Origin: Chloroflexota bacterium
GTDB taxonomy: Bacteria > Chloroflexota > Dehalococcoidia > Lucifugimonadales > UBA3495
DNA: 37,425 nt
NCBI GenBank assembly: GCA_022562475.1
Contig: JADFPD010000008.1
Span: 1 to 37,425, forward strand
Reading direction: 5' to 3'
How positions within the stretch are numbered: the stretch's first letter is position 1; each line of letters opens with the position of its first letter. Shown here in pieces: positions 23,868 to 32,236 of the stretch. The translations under genes and the position numbers were made by a program. The notes under the pieces were generated by a model. It was not told where the DNA came from. It made no database searches and saw only the letters and a list, made by a program, of their open reading frames with translations.

Positions 23868-24983
23868 ATGGCCCCAGACCCAATAAATATCTACGAGTAC
23901 GAAGAGATCGCCAAAAAGCGTCTCAACAAGGGCGATTACGATTTCATCGCCGGGGCCGCCACCGACGAGATAACCCTCCGGCGCACCCGGGAGGTACTGG
24001 ACTCGATCGTCATGAGACCCCGAATGATGGTGGACGTGAGCCAGCGCGACCTGGGCACTACGGTCCTGGGCCAAAATATCAGTTTTCCCGTGATGCTGGC
24101 TCCCGCCGGGAATCACGGCTCGGCCCACCTGGAGGCCGAGTTGGCCTCGGTCAGGGCCGCCGGGAAGGCCGGCACGCTGATGGTCTTGAGCTCCCATTCG
24201 GCCAAGACCCTAGAGGACGTGGCCGACGCCGCCACCGGCCCCATCTGGTTCCAACAATACCTATTCAAGGACCGGGAGTTGACCCTGGGCATGGCGGCCC
24301 GCGCCGAAGATGCCGGCTATAGCGCCCTTTGTCTCACCTTGGACGCCAAGATCCCGCCCAAACGGGAGCGCAACATACGCAACGATTATAAGGGCCCCGT
24401 CTCGCCCAATTACGCTCATTTGGACCTGGGCGCCTATTCGTGGAAGTTCACCGCCGACGCCCCGTCTGGGCCCTCCGACATCCGCGACCAAGCCGCCACC
24501 TGGACCGACCTCGAGTGGCTGGCCGGCAAGACCAAATTGCCCATCGTGGTCAAGGGAATCATGACCGGGGAGGACGGCAGACGCTCCGCTGAATCCGGCG
24601 CCAAGGCAGTCATCGTATCCAATCACGGTACGCGGTACCTGGACACCACGTTCACGACCATCGAAGTGTTGCCGGAGGTGGTGGAGCAGGTCGCCGGAAA
24701 GGCCGAAGTCTACATGGACGGTGGCATCCGCCGCGGTTCGGATATCTTCAAAGCCCTGGCCTTGGGCGCGCGGTCCGTGCTGCTGGGACGGCCCCTTTTC
24801 TGGGGGCTGGCCGTGGACGGCGAATCAGGAGTCAGTTCGATGTTGGAGATACTACGCGACGAACTGGCCGCCACCATGGGCATCTGCGGCCGCACCACCG
24901 TCGATAGCATCGATCTGGACACGCTGGGCGGGATATCCCCCTTGCAGCAGTTGTTCGACAGAAGGCAGGCAGGTCGCAGCTAG
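23868..24983 (+). CDS. FMN-dependent alpha-hydroxy-acid dehydrogenase/oxidase
   Basis: Enzymes of this family oxidise L-2-hydroxy acids (lactate, glycolate, mandelate) to keto acids with FMN in a TIM barrel. In the 371-residue protein the FMN-binding segment PVMLAPAGNHGSAHLEAE and WFQQYLFKDRELT are at normal places. Catalytic H253 lies in VSNHGTRYLD, and an Arg in MDGGIRRGSD follows, then the FMN phosphate segment LLGRPLFWG. Two positions differ from most members: GTRYLD instead of GGRQLD, and DFIAGAATDE where many have a Tyr pair. Substrate range may therefore be shifted. GGAGG precedes the ATG. The NHL-propeller gene follows after 50 bp and is likely cotranscribed. Confidence 0.9.
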   Translation: MAPDPINIYEYEEIAKKRLNKGDYDFIAGAATDEITLRRTREVLDSIVMRPRMMVDVSQRDLGTTVLGQNISFPVMLAPAGNHGSAHLEAELASVRAAGKAGTLMVLSSHSAKTLEDVADAATGPIWFQQYLFKDRELTLGMAARAEDAGYSALCLTLDAKIPPKRERNIRNDYKGPVSPNYAHLDLGAYSWKFTADAPSGPSDIRDQAATWTDLEWLAGKTKLPIVVKGIMTGEDGRRSAESGAKAVIVSNHGTRYLDTTFTTIEVLPEVVEQVAGKAEVYMDGGIRRGSDIFKALALGARSVLLGRPLFWGLAVDGESGVSSMLEILRDELAATMGICGRTTVDSIDLDTLGGISPLQQLFDRRQAGRS

Positions 24984-25033
24984 GCGGCTGTTGTCCGCAC
25001 TAAGCCAACGATCTAAAAAGGAGACAACCTGAA

Positions 25034-25909
25034 ATGGCCACAGTAGGAACCGGAAAATACACGTACGATGTGATTGAGGACTGGGGCAAATTGCCCCCAG
25101 GCGATACCTTCGGGATGGTGAGCGCCATCGCCACCGACTCCAAGGACCGGGTGTTCGCGTTTCAGCGCAAGGACCCACCCGTGCTCATCTTCGACCGGGA
25201 CGGGAACCTCACGGACTCGTGGGGCAACGGCTCTTTTGAATTCGCCCACGGCATCCACATCGCCGGCGACGTGGTCTACATCACCGACCGCAACACCTCG
25301 GTCTGCATCATGTACACACTGGACGGCAAGCCCATCCAGATGCTTGGACGCCACGGCGTTCACTCGGACACCGGCTGCGAAAACCCCGGAGACCTAGTTC
25401 CCAGGGCCGCCGGGCCGTTCAACTACCCAGCCGAGTTGGTGCCTTCGGCCTCGGGCGACCTTTACGTGGCCGACGGCTACCGCAATTCGCGGGTGCACCG
25501 TTTCTCTGCCGACGGCCAACTCAAGAAGTCTTGGGGCGAGCCCGGCAAAGAGGCGCCCAACGAGTTCCACCTGCCCCACAGCCTTCTGGTCGACGGAGAC
25601 CGGGTGATCGTCTGCGACCGGGAGAACCACCGCATCCAGGTCTTCGGATTGGACGGCGATTTCAAGGAGATCTGGGACGACATCAACCGGCCCATGGACA
25701 TCTCCATGGACCGGGACGGCAATTACATGGTCAGCGAGGGCCAGCGGGACGGCGGCTCGGCGCGAATCAGCATCTTGGACAAGAAGGGGGGCGTACTTTC
25801 CCGGTTTGAGTGCCGCGGCTCCGGGCACGGCAGTTGGATAGATTCCCGCGGCGACATTTACCTGGCAGGTGTCCCCGACGCCATCGACAAATACGTGAGG
25901 AAAGGTTAA
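25034..25909 (+). CDS. NHL-repeat beta-propeller protein
   Basis: The 291-residue protein repeats the NHL pattern: AIATDSKDRVFAFQR, FAHGIHIAGDVVYITDRN, PSASGDLYVADGYRNSRVHRF and VIVCDRENHRIQVFGLDG, then ISMDRDGNYMVSE, enough for a six-bladed propeller. Relatives include peptidyl-hydroxyglycine amidating lyase, strictosidine-synthase-like enzymes and gluconolactonases; it is closest in style to the amidating-lyase-like group, but no signal peptide is present. GGAG lies before the ATG. In the same frame, just after the stop, is a remnant of a SnoaL-type gene. Binding or lyase activity is unknown. Confidence 0.8.
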   Translation: MATVGTGKYTYDVIEDWGKLPPGDTFGMVSAIATDSKDRVFAFQRKDPPVLIFDRDGNLTDSWGNGSFEFAHGIHIAGDVVYITDRNTSVCIMYTLDGKPIQMLGRHGVHSDTGCENPGDLVPRAAGPFNYPAELVPSASGDLYVADGYRNSRVHRFSADGQLKKSWGEPGKEAPNEFHLPHSLLVDGDRVIVCDRENHRIQVFGLDGDFKEIWDDINRPMDISMDRDGNYMVSEGQRDGGSARISILDKKGGVLSRFECRGSGHGSWIDSRGDIYLAGVPDAIDKYVRKG

Positions 25910-26029
25910 ACGTTCAAGGTATCTTTCTCGGATATGCTCCGGTTCGCCGATGGAAAGGTGGTGGAGCACCGTGGATTGGCCGATGGCATGGCCATGATGC
26001 AGCAATCGGGTGTGATACCCGAGAATTAG
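25910..26029 (+). pseudogene. C-terminal remnant of a SnoaL/NTF2-like gene
   Basis: Directly after the propeller stop, in the same frame, the text reads FKVSFSDMLRFADGKVVEHR, then GLADGMAMMQQSGVIPEN and a TAG (26027-26029). This matches the end of SnoaL-like ester-cyclase/isomerase proteins (xxDMxRxxDGKixEHWxxxD...MMQQLG). No start or N-terminal part is present, so a gene was cut and its tail left behind. Confidence 0.65.
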
Positions 26030-26063
26030 TTTCACAACGCCGCAGAACGAGGACCTGCTGAAC

Positions 26064-26291
26064 ATGGAACCAGTCATAGAAGAATTGAAAAAGGTGCGGG
26101 AGTCCTTGCTGCCCGAAGAGTGGCGGGACGCCCGCATCTACCGCCACATCGACGAATACAAGATGGACTACACCCTGATCGCCACCAAGGTCAGTTCCGG
26201 ACAGGTCCACTACTACGTCCCGGACACGGGCGAATTCGTGCAGTTGAACCGGTCCGGGCCGCGGCGTCCGCTCCGGATTGTGCACCATTAA
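26064..26291 (+). CDS. Small hypothetical protein
   Basis: A 75-residue protein from ATG 26064 (MEPVIEELKKVRESLLPEEW). A charged helix is followed by a short beta part (DYTLIATKVSSGQVHYYVPD, then TGEFVQLNRSGPRRPLRIVHH). No family is recognised and no membrane segment is present. It sits 35 bp after the SnoaL remnant and ends right before a strong terminator, so it probably closes the transcript that begins with the flavin oxidase. Confidence 0.5.
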   Translation: MEPVIEELKKVRESLLPEEWRDARIYRHIDEYKMDYTLIATKVSSGQVHYYVPDTGEFVQLNRSGPRRPLRIVHH

Positions 26292-26321
26292 AAAGGCCCC
26301 GGTGGATCCACCGGGGCTTTT
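26291..26321. terminator. Bidirectional intrinsic terminator
   Basis: GCCCCGGT (26296-26303) pairs with ACCGGGGC (26310-26317) around GGATCC, flanked by AAAA on the left and TTTT on the right. It lies between convergent genes (small protein, forward; MFS, reverse) and can serve both. Confidence 0.88.
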
Positions 26322-26346
26322 CCCTTGTCCGTCTGAAACGGCGGAC

Positions 26347-27843
26347 CTAGTCGCCGGCGGCTGCGGGGCTGGCCTGCTCTAGGGACCGGTCTTTGGCCGG
26401 ATCATAACTCCGGTGGAAGGCCGCGATGACCGCTCCGGCGATCATGATGCCCACCACCGCCAGAGAAGCGGTCTGGAAACCCCTCATGTAGAAGTGCTGG
26501 GACTCGCTTGCGACCATGAGGGCGATGCCCGCCGGCAGGACCATGGCCATGATGATGGAAGAGATGGTGGCGCCGGTGGCGTGGCCCAGGTCCCGGGTGG
26601 TTTCCAGCATTCCCGAAGCGAATCCCCGGTGTTCCGTCGGCAGAGTGCTCATCACCGTGGCGTTGTTCACGGTGTTGAAGATATTCGTGCCGAAGGAGAT
26701 CGGCAGCAACAGCAGCGGCAGCAACCAGAAGTTGACCTTGGCCGCGAACACGGCCAGCAACACGAACCCCACCGCGATGGACAGCATGCAGAATGTCCGC
26801 AGCAGCCTGGGGCTGTATTTGTCATGAATATTGCCCGCGATGGCCGGCAGCCAGATGCCGAAGGACTGGTGCGGGATCAAGATGGCAACCACGAAGATGG
26901 GTGATTTGCCCAGCCCGTCTTCGATCATGATGGGCAGCAGGGTCATTGTGGCAAGCATCGACACGTGGAACATCACGTTGGACACCAGCGACAGCGAGAA
27001 ATATTTGTGGCGGAAATACCTGAAGTCCACAAAAGGTTGGGAGATTCGCCGCTCCACGATGATAAACACTCCCAAGAGGACCACGAATAGGACGTTCATC
27101 GGCACATGGTAATTTAGCGCTTCACTGGAGGTGAAAGATTCATCGCCGCCGTGGACGTGCATGCCGCCAAGCAGAAATACCGCCGCAGTTACTATCAGCA
27201 GTCCCGCGCCGATGAAATCGATGGAGACCGGTATCTTGGGCAGCGCTTCGGCGTTCCGGCGGAGCATCGGCAGACTGGTCCACATGACTATCAGGCCGAT
27301 GGGCAGCATGGTCAGGAACACCAGCCGCCAACTGAGGAATTCCAAGAAGATTCCGAAGATTCCGATGCCGACCAGCGTGCCCATCCTGGAACCGGAGATC
27401 GGGAAAGCGTAGGCCCGGCCCCGTTCCTCCGGAGGGAAGGCGAAGGCCAACATGGCGTTGCCGTTGCCGTGGATCAGACCGGCCCCCAGGCCCTGCACTC
27501 CCCGGAAGACGATCACCCACAACAACGTCTGCGAGGAGGCGATGGCCACCGCGCCGAGGGTGATTATGATGGCGCCGATGAAAAACACCTTGGGGTGGCC
27601 GAACTTGTCGCCCAACCGGGCGCCCAGCAACACCGTGCTGCCCAGCACCAGCAGGTTCAAGATCACGATCCAGGCCGCCTCTTCCAGGCTGGTGCCGAAG
27701 CTGCGGGCCATGCTGGGCAGGGCCAGGGTCACCGGCAAACTGGAAAGCTGCACTAGCAACTGGCCGCCGGTGATGGCGGTCAACACCTGACGCCGCGCCG
27801 GCGTATTCAAGACCTCTTTGTAGTTGTCGATTATCCCTGGCAC
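26347..27843 (-). CDS. MFS transporter, DHA2 (EmrB/QacA-type) family
   Basis: The 498-residue protein has about fourteen hydrophobic segments, as in DHA2 drug:proton antiporters. The loop motif GARLGDKFGHPKVF lies between helices 2 and 3. The helix 4-5 motif RGVQGLGAGLIHGNGNAML and PISGSRMGTLVGIGIFG (motif C-like) mark an exporter. The start is a GTG at 27843. Unusually, no TetR- or MarR-type regulator is next to it. It could export toxic compounds or metabolites made by the surrounding oxidative genes; the substrate cannot be read from sequence. Confidence 0.87.
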   Translation of the reverse strand: MPGIIDNYKEVLNTPARRQVLTAITGGQLLVQLSSLPVTLALPSMARSFGTSLEEAAWIVILNLLVLGSTVLLGARLGDKFGHPKVFFIGAIIITLGAVAIASSQTLLWVIVFRGVQGLGAGLIHGNGNAMLAFAFPPEERGRAYAFPISGSRMGTLVGIGIFGIFLEFLSWRLVFLTMLPIGLIVMWTSLPMLRRNAEALPKIPVSIDFIGAGLLIVTAAVFLLGGMHVHGGDESFTSSEALNYHVPMNVLFVVLLGVFIIVERRISQPFVDFRYFRHKYFSLSLVSNVMFHVSMLATMTLLPIMIEDGLGKSPIFVVAILIPHQSFGIWLPAIAGNIHDKYSPRLLRTFCMLSIAVGFVLLAVFAAKVNFWLLPLLLLPISFGTNIFNTVNNATVMSTLPTEHRGFASGMLETTRDLGHATGATISSIIMAMVLPAGIALMVASESQHFYMRGFQTASLAVVGIMIAGAVIAAFHRSYDPAKDRSLEQASPAAAGD

Positions 27844-28052
27844 TAGATCACCGCGGCGAAAATTCGGCCGGAAAACCTCGTCTGGCTCCCGAGAGAGCTA
27901 AGTGGGGGCTATCCCACAATCTATCATCGGCGTAGATAACATGCCACCCCAGGTATCATATCGTTACCTAGGAGCACACCGTAATAGATGCAAACGCCTG
28001 CGGATTAGATGCTTCTCGCCGGCCCGCGCCTACCCGCGGCTATGCCGCCTAT

Positions 28053-28080
28053 TTGACACCCAAGCGACCCCGATTAAAAT
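28053..28080 (+). promoter_or_regulatory. Sigma-70-type promoter for the LLM gene
   Basis: TTGACA (28053-28058) and TAAAAT (28075-28080) are separated by 16 bp, about 60 bp before the ATG at 28138. The rest of the 290-bp gap to the MFS gene shows nothing clear. Confidence 0.65.
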
Positions 28081-28137
28081 AAGACCCACATCCAACTTTT
28101 CGATTTACACTCGGGTAAGCAATGGGGGAGACGCAGC

Positions 28138-29316
28138 ATGATCACCAGGTTCGGGTCGCTCTATGCCGGACATGTAGACCTCGACGATGTCGGCTACGAC
28201 GCCACGCCGGTCAATGACCGGCGGATGTCGGACGAAAAACTAACCTCGGTTTTTTCCAAAGCCCAGGCCATCGCGGTCAAGATGGACGAACTGGGGTTCG
28301 ACACATTCTGGTCAGCCGAACACCACTTCCAGCACGAGGGCTACGAGTGCATTCCCAATCTGTTGATGATGTACGTCCACCTGGCCCACCTGACCAAGAA
28401 CCTTCGATTTGGCTGTGGGTTCAACGTCAATCCCATGTGGCACCCGTTGCGCCTGGCCGAGGACTACGCTACCGCGGACATCCTCACCGGAGGACGGGTG
28501 ATCTTCGGGGTGGGCCGTGGCTACCACTCCCGGGAGGTGGACACCTTCGGCGTGCCCAGCACCGAAACCGACAACGACGCCAACCGCGAGATCTTCGAGG
28601 AACAGGTCGAGATCATCATGAAGGCGTTCAACGAAAAGTCTTTCTCGCATCACGGCAAGCATTACACCATACCGCCAGAGGTGCCATACCGCGGCTATAC
28701 TCTGAAGGAGATCACCCTGGTCCCACGCCCGCGCACCCTACCGGTGGAGACCTACCAACCGGTGGTCAGCGCCAGCCAGCGCGCCATGGACTTCATGGCC
28801 AAACACGGGATCAAAGGAATCGTCGGCGGCGGCGCTGCCACCGGAGGCGCATCGGACCAGGTGGTCAAGCAGTGGCAGGAAACCCTGGCCAACCACGGCC
28901 GGGAGACCGAATTGGGCGGCGACCTCATAGTGGGCGTGTCAACCTTCATCGACGACACCGAGGACAAAGCCAAAAAAGGGGTCAAGCGGTACTTCGAAGA
29001 AAATATGAAGATGTTCGCTCCCTTGGGATTCGTCCGCGGTCTATCTGCTGATCAGATCTCCGCCCTGGGGCGTGGGCCCGCTGCCCACTCGGCGGGTCTT
29101 CCCACGATAGAGGATGCCATTAAAACCGGCGCCTGGATCGTTGGACCTCCCGAACTAGTCACCGAAAGACTTATGGACCTTCAAAACCGCTTTCCGGGCC
29201 TCCAAGAGGTGAACGTCGGCGCCTCCGTGATGAGCACGGAACAATCGGTCATCTTGGAACAGCTTGAGTTGTTCGGCAAAGAGGTCATGCCCACATTCAA
29301 GAAACAGCTCAAATAG
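28138..29316 (+). CDS. LLM-class (luciferase-like) flavin-dependent monooxygenase
   Basis: These enzymes use reduced FMN or F420 and a TIM barrel to oxygenate or reduce small substrates. In the 392-residue protein, FDTFWSAEHHFQHEGYECIPN has the AEHHF signature seen in bacterial luciferase relatives. LRFGCGFNVNPMWHPLRLAEDYATADILTGGRVIFGVGRGYH follows in the conserved order, with the flavin phosphate region GIVGGGAATGG later. The C-terminal part (GPPELVTERLMDLQNRFP) closes the barrel. The ATG has GGGGGAG nine bases upstream. It is probably transcribed on its own from the promoter at 28053. Alkanal, alkanesulfonate and many other substrates are possible. Confidence 0.9.
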   Translation: MITRFGSLYAGHVDLDDVGYDATPVNDRRMSDEKLTSVFSKAQAIAVKMDELGFDTFWSAEHHFQHEGYECIPNLLMMYVHLAHLTKNLRFGCGFNVNPMWHPLRLAEDYATADILTGGRVIFGVGRGYHSREVDTFGVPSTETDNDANREIFEEQVEIIMKAFNEKSFSHHGKHYTIPPEVPYRGYTLKEITLVPRPRTLPVETYQPVVSASQRAMDFMAKHGIKGIVGGGAATGGASDQVVKQWQETLANHGRETELGGDLIVGVSTFIDDTEDKAKKGVKRYFEENMKMFAPLGFVRGLSADQISALGRGPAAHSAGLPTIEDAIKTGAWIVGPPELVTERLMDLQNRFPGLQEVNVGASVMSTEQSVILEQLELFGKEVMPTFKKQLK

Positions 29317-29413
29317 CCTCCCCCCATCCGCCGCCTTTGATGTATATTTATGTATAAGAACTTTTCATATGCGCGATTAACCAAGGCTCATACTCCAAAG
29401 GAGGTGCCACCGG

Positions 29414-30460
29414 ATGGCCAGCAACAAAGTCCGCTTGACCGAACTGTCCCACTGTGCCGGTTGAGCCGCAAAGCTTAGCCATGAGGACCTGGTCCAGGTC
29501 CTGAAGCACCTCCCCATGGCCAGCCACCCGGACCTCCTGGTGGGTATCGAAACTGGGGACGACGCAGCCGTTTACCGGCTGGATGATAAAACCGCCATCA
29601 TTGTGACGGTGGATTTCTTCACGCCCATCACCGACGACCCCTACGAGTTCGGCGTGATTGCGGCGGCCAACTCCCTGAGCGATGTCTACGCCATGGGAGG
29701 GAAGCCCCTGGTGGCCCTCAACGTGGTGGGTTTCCCCGCCGAACTGGCGGTGGAGATGCTGGGCGACGTGCTGAAGGGCGGCTACGATAAGGCCCTGGAG
29801 GCAGGCTGCTTGATCGTGGGCGGGCATACGGTGGATGACGCGGAGCCCAAGTACGGACTTTCGGTGGTCGGCCTGATCGAGCCCGGAAAAGAGGTCTCGA
29901 ACGCCAACGCCAAGCCAGGCGACGTCTTGGTGCTCACCAAACCCATCGGCACCGGGATAGTCACCACGGGCTGCAAACAGGGAATCACGCCCGACGCCAT
30001 CCTGAAGCAAGCCGTGGACACCATGGCCGAACTGAACAAAGGCGCGTCGGAGGCCATGATGAAGGTGGGAGTGAACTCCTGCACCGACATCACGGGCTTT
30101 GGTCTGATGGGCCACCTGAGCGGCATGGTCCGGGGTAGCAAGACCGGCGCCCGAATCAGGGTGGGAGACGTGCCGGTGTTGCCCGGGGTTTGGGACCTGC
30201 TGGAGAAGGACACCGTTCCCGGCGGCACATTCCGCAACATGTCCAGCGTGGCGGAATCGGTGGACTGGGATGATGGCCTGTCCGAAAAACAGCGGCTGTT
30301 GATGTGCGACGCCCAGACCTCCGGCGGCCTCTTGATCTCGGTGCCCAAGGCCAAGTTGGACCAACTGTTGTCCGAACTAGATGCCGCCGGCGTGCAGACC
30401 AAGGCTTTGGTGGGCGAGATCACCGCTGAGAACGTAGGCCGCATCAACGTATCCGCTTAG
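29414..30460 (+). CDS. selD: Selenide, water dikinase SelD (selenoprotein, UGA-encoded Sec)
   Basis: SelD makes selenophosphate from selenide and ATP, the selenium donor for selenocysteine and selenouridine. The true start is ATG 29414 (AAAGGAGG upstream). The frame has an internal TGA at 29462-29464, giving SHCAGUAAKLSHEDL with U17 at the catalytic Cys/Sec place and K20 as the essential Lys. Reading continues in the same frame with ETGDDAAVYR, VDFFTPITDDPYEFG, ANSLSDVYAMGG and GGHTVDDAEPKYG to 30460, about 348 residues, as usual for SelD. A hairpin suited to bacterial SECIS follows the TGA. Without readthrough the protein would begin inside at 29516 and lack the active site. The presence of a Sec-containing SelD implies a SelA/SelB/SelC system elsewhere in the genome. 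Confidence 0.93.
29484..29502 (+). promoter_or_regulatory. Bacterial SECIS-like hairpin
   Basis: AGGACCT (29484-29490) and AGGTCCT (29496-29502) form a perfect 7-bp stem with loop GGTCC, whose first bases are GGU in RNA. The loop starts 26 nt after the UGA, inside the known bacterial range, and lies in the coding frame as bacterial SECIS elements do. Confidence 0.75.
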
Positions 30461-30576
30461 AGTTAGTGCCGGACACCGCCGGCGCAATTATTTAACACAC
30501 CGCGCGCTGGTGATAAACTGAGTGATCGGGTCCGGTTTGGCCCCGAAGCGGCTTATCAGCCAAAGAGTCTTATCAG

Positions 30577-31212
30577 ATGAAGCGACCTGACAAAGTAAAG
30601 ACGACGCCCGGCCAGGGTCCGGGCGGCCGTGTTCCCCCGGGACAATTCCTCACCACAAAGTTCCCTGTTCTGACCTATGGCCCCGAACCCAAGATTGACA
30701 TCGACACCTGGCAGATCCGAGTCTTTGGACTGGTGGAGCGGGAATTAACCCTCAATTGGAAACAATTCTCCGACCTGCAATGGACCACAACCTTGGCCGA
30801 TTTTCACTGCGTTACCCAATGGAGCCAACTCGACAACACCTGGGAGGGCGTGACTGTAAGCGACCTGGTGGCGGCCGCCGGCCCCAAGCCAGATGCCCAG
30901 TTCGTCATGGCACACTGCTACGGCGGGTACTCAACCAACCTGCCCTTGGACCTGGCCATGGACGAGGGGTTACTGGCCCATAAGTTGGATGGCGAACCCC
31001 TGGGCATGAGCCATGGCTGGCCACTGCGGCTGATCGTCCCCAGTGTTTACGGCTGGAAGAGCGCCAAGTGGGTCAACGGCATCGAACTCATGGCCGGAGA
31101 TTCCCCCGGTTTCTGGGAGCAGCGTGGCTACCACAACGAAGGCGATCCCTGGAAAGAAGAACGGTTCTGGCCGGAACTGACCAAACAGCGGCCGGATTTA
31201 ACCGGAACATAG
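30577..31212 (+). CDS. Molybdopterin-dependent oxidoreductase (sulfite oxidase/MsrP-like)
   Basis: This family carries a molybdenum-molybdopterin cofactor held by one cysteine. The 211-residue protein has C78 in DFHCVTQWSQLDNTWEGV, the Mo ligand. LLAHKLDGEPLGMSHGWPLRLIVPSVYGWKSAKWV is the conserved domain core. There is no Tat or Sec signal peptide (start MKRPDKVKTT), so it appears cytoplasmic, unlike MsrP (YedY). The dimerisation domain of true sulfite oxidases is also lacking. The substrate is unknown; sulfoxides or sulfite are possible. MoaA and MoaC in this window could supply the cofactor. The ATG has no strong ribosome binding site. Confidence 0.9.
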   Translation: MKRPDKVKTTPGQGPGGRVPPGQFLTTKFPVLTYGPEPKIDIDTWQIRVFGLVERELTLNWKQFSDLQWTTTLADFHCVTQWSQLDNTWEGVTVSDLVAAAGPKPDAQFVMAHCYGGYSTNLPLDLAMDEGLLAHKLDGEPLGMSHGWPLRLIVPSVYGWKSAKWVNGIELMAGDSPGFWEQRGYHNEGDPWKEERFWPELTKQRPDLTGT

Positions 31213-31263
31213 AAGATGAGAGGCTAGATTGCCGCCCCTCTTTCGATGGCTCTTACGGAGATA

Positions 31264-31470
31264 TCAGGCAGCTTGACGAACCTTTTTCTGGCGCTTTTTG
31301 GCCGTCTTGGGTGCGTCAATCACAAAAGTCTTGCCAGCCAGGGGATGGGAGTTCTCCTCAGGCAGGTCGCGCAGGTATCCACACTGTAAACAGCTAACAT
31401 ACCGGCCGTGAATATCTTCTCCGGTGTTTAGGTCACCGTGACATTTTGGACATTCCTTGAGGTACATCAT
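31264..31470 (-). CDS. Small zinc-ribbon protein
   Basis: From the ATG at 31470, which has AAAAGGGGG six bases upstream, the protein has 68 residues; a GTG at 31488 is an earlier possible start. ECPKCHGDL and VSCLQCGYL are two CxxC pairs making a zinc ribbon, followed by a basic tail (KTAKKRQKKVRQAA). The basic tail suggests nucleic-acid or ribosome contact. No partner is evident. It is convergent with the molybdoenzyme gene and divergent from hspR. Confidence 0.65.
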   Translation of the reverse strand: MMYLKECPKCHGDLNTGEDIHGRYVSCLQCGYLRDLPEENSHPLAGKTFVIDAPKTAKKRQKKVRQAA

Positions 31471-31580
31471 GATTAGCCCCCTTTTCACTCGTCCCTAGGC
31501 TGACCTGGTCCGGCTTTTAATCGGCCCCAGGCATTAACCGGATAATCTAAAGTCATGTAATGCTTGTTGTTGCACCAAAC

Positions 31581-31609
31581 TTGACATGACTCGTATCAGA
31601 CTCTATCAT
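31581..31609 (+). promoter_or_regulatory. Strong sigma-70-type promoter for hspR-grpE-dnaK
   Basis: TTGACA (31581-31586) and TATCAT (31604-31609) are separated by exactly 17 bp, about 90 bp before the GTG start of hspR. The match to the consensus is the best in the window. Confidence 0.8.
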
Positions 31610-31621
31610 ATGATTAATCGC

Positions 31622-31639
31622 CGGTCAACAACCTGACCG
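31622..31639. promoter_or_regulatory. Dyad downstream of the hspR promoter, possible operator
   Basis: CGGTCA (31622-31627) and TGACCG (31634-31639) are perfect inverted arms with a 6-bp spacer, just downstream of the likely transcription start. It does not match the actinobacterial HAIR sequence (CTTGAGT-N7-ACTCAAG). Regulation by HspR at this site is a guess from position and symmetry. Confidence 0.4.
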
Positions 31640-31697
31640 AAATGCGCCAACCGAAGTTTCGTTACTGATTTTCTTGCGGTTTGACCGGGGAGCCCAT

Positions 31698-32174
31698 GTG
31701 AGCCAACAGCCAAGATCCAGAGTGGCAAACCGGCCTGTGACGCCGGGCCGGACGGCTCCAACGCGCCCCGAGAATACGGCCCTGTCGCCAACCCAGCCCC
31801 CGGTCGATGACGATGCGGTGATAGAGGTCCAAGGCGTCTACATCATCAGCGTGGCCGCACGAATCCTCGACATGCACCCCCAGACTCTGCGAAAGTACGA
31901 AAGAATAGGGCTGATAAACCCGGGGCGGACCATCGGTATGCTCCGCCTTTACTCCGCTGAGGACATCAAAAAGGTCCGGCTGATCCGGTATCTGTCCGAC
32001 GAGTTGGGCCTGAACCTGGCCGGAGTTGAATTCGCTCTGGCCGCCTTCGACAACATGTCCGCAATCAAGCAGCGGATCAGCAGCCGTCTTGAGGGTATCC
32101 CGGCGGCCCAAAAGGTGGTGCAAGAGGAGATGGACCTATTGTTCGATAGCCTGAACCTGCCTGTGGACCGTTAA
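31698..32174 (+). CDS. hspR: HspR-like MerR-family transcriptional repressor
   Basis: HspR represses chaperone genes and is released when DnaK is busy with unfolded proteins. The winged-helix part is at about residues 45-115: YIISVAARILDMHPQTLRKYERIGLINPGRTIGMLRLYSAEDIKKVRLI, a clear MerR N-terminal domain of the HspR subgroup. The C-terminal helix (GLNLAGVEFALAAFDN) is typical. A disordered N-terminal tail rich in Pro and Arg (~45 residues) precedes it. GTG 31698 is chosen because GGGGAG precedes it; a TTG at 31674 is possible. grpE and dnaK follow on the same strand. Confidence 0.88.
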   Translation: MSQQPRSRVANRPVTPGRTAPTRPENTALSPTQPPVDDDAVIEVQGVYIISVAARILDMHPQTLRKYERIGLINPGRTIGMLRLYSAEDIKKVRLIRYLSDELGLNLAGVEFALAAFDNMSAIKQRISSRLEGIPAAQKVVQEEMDLLFDSLNLPVDR

Positions 32175-32236
32175 GTCAGGCTTCCTAACGCCCACTTATC
32201 GAAGTCTAGCCGAATCACATCTAGGGGAATGCCTCA

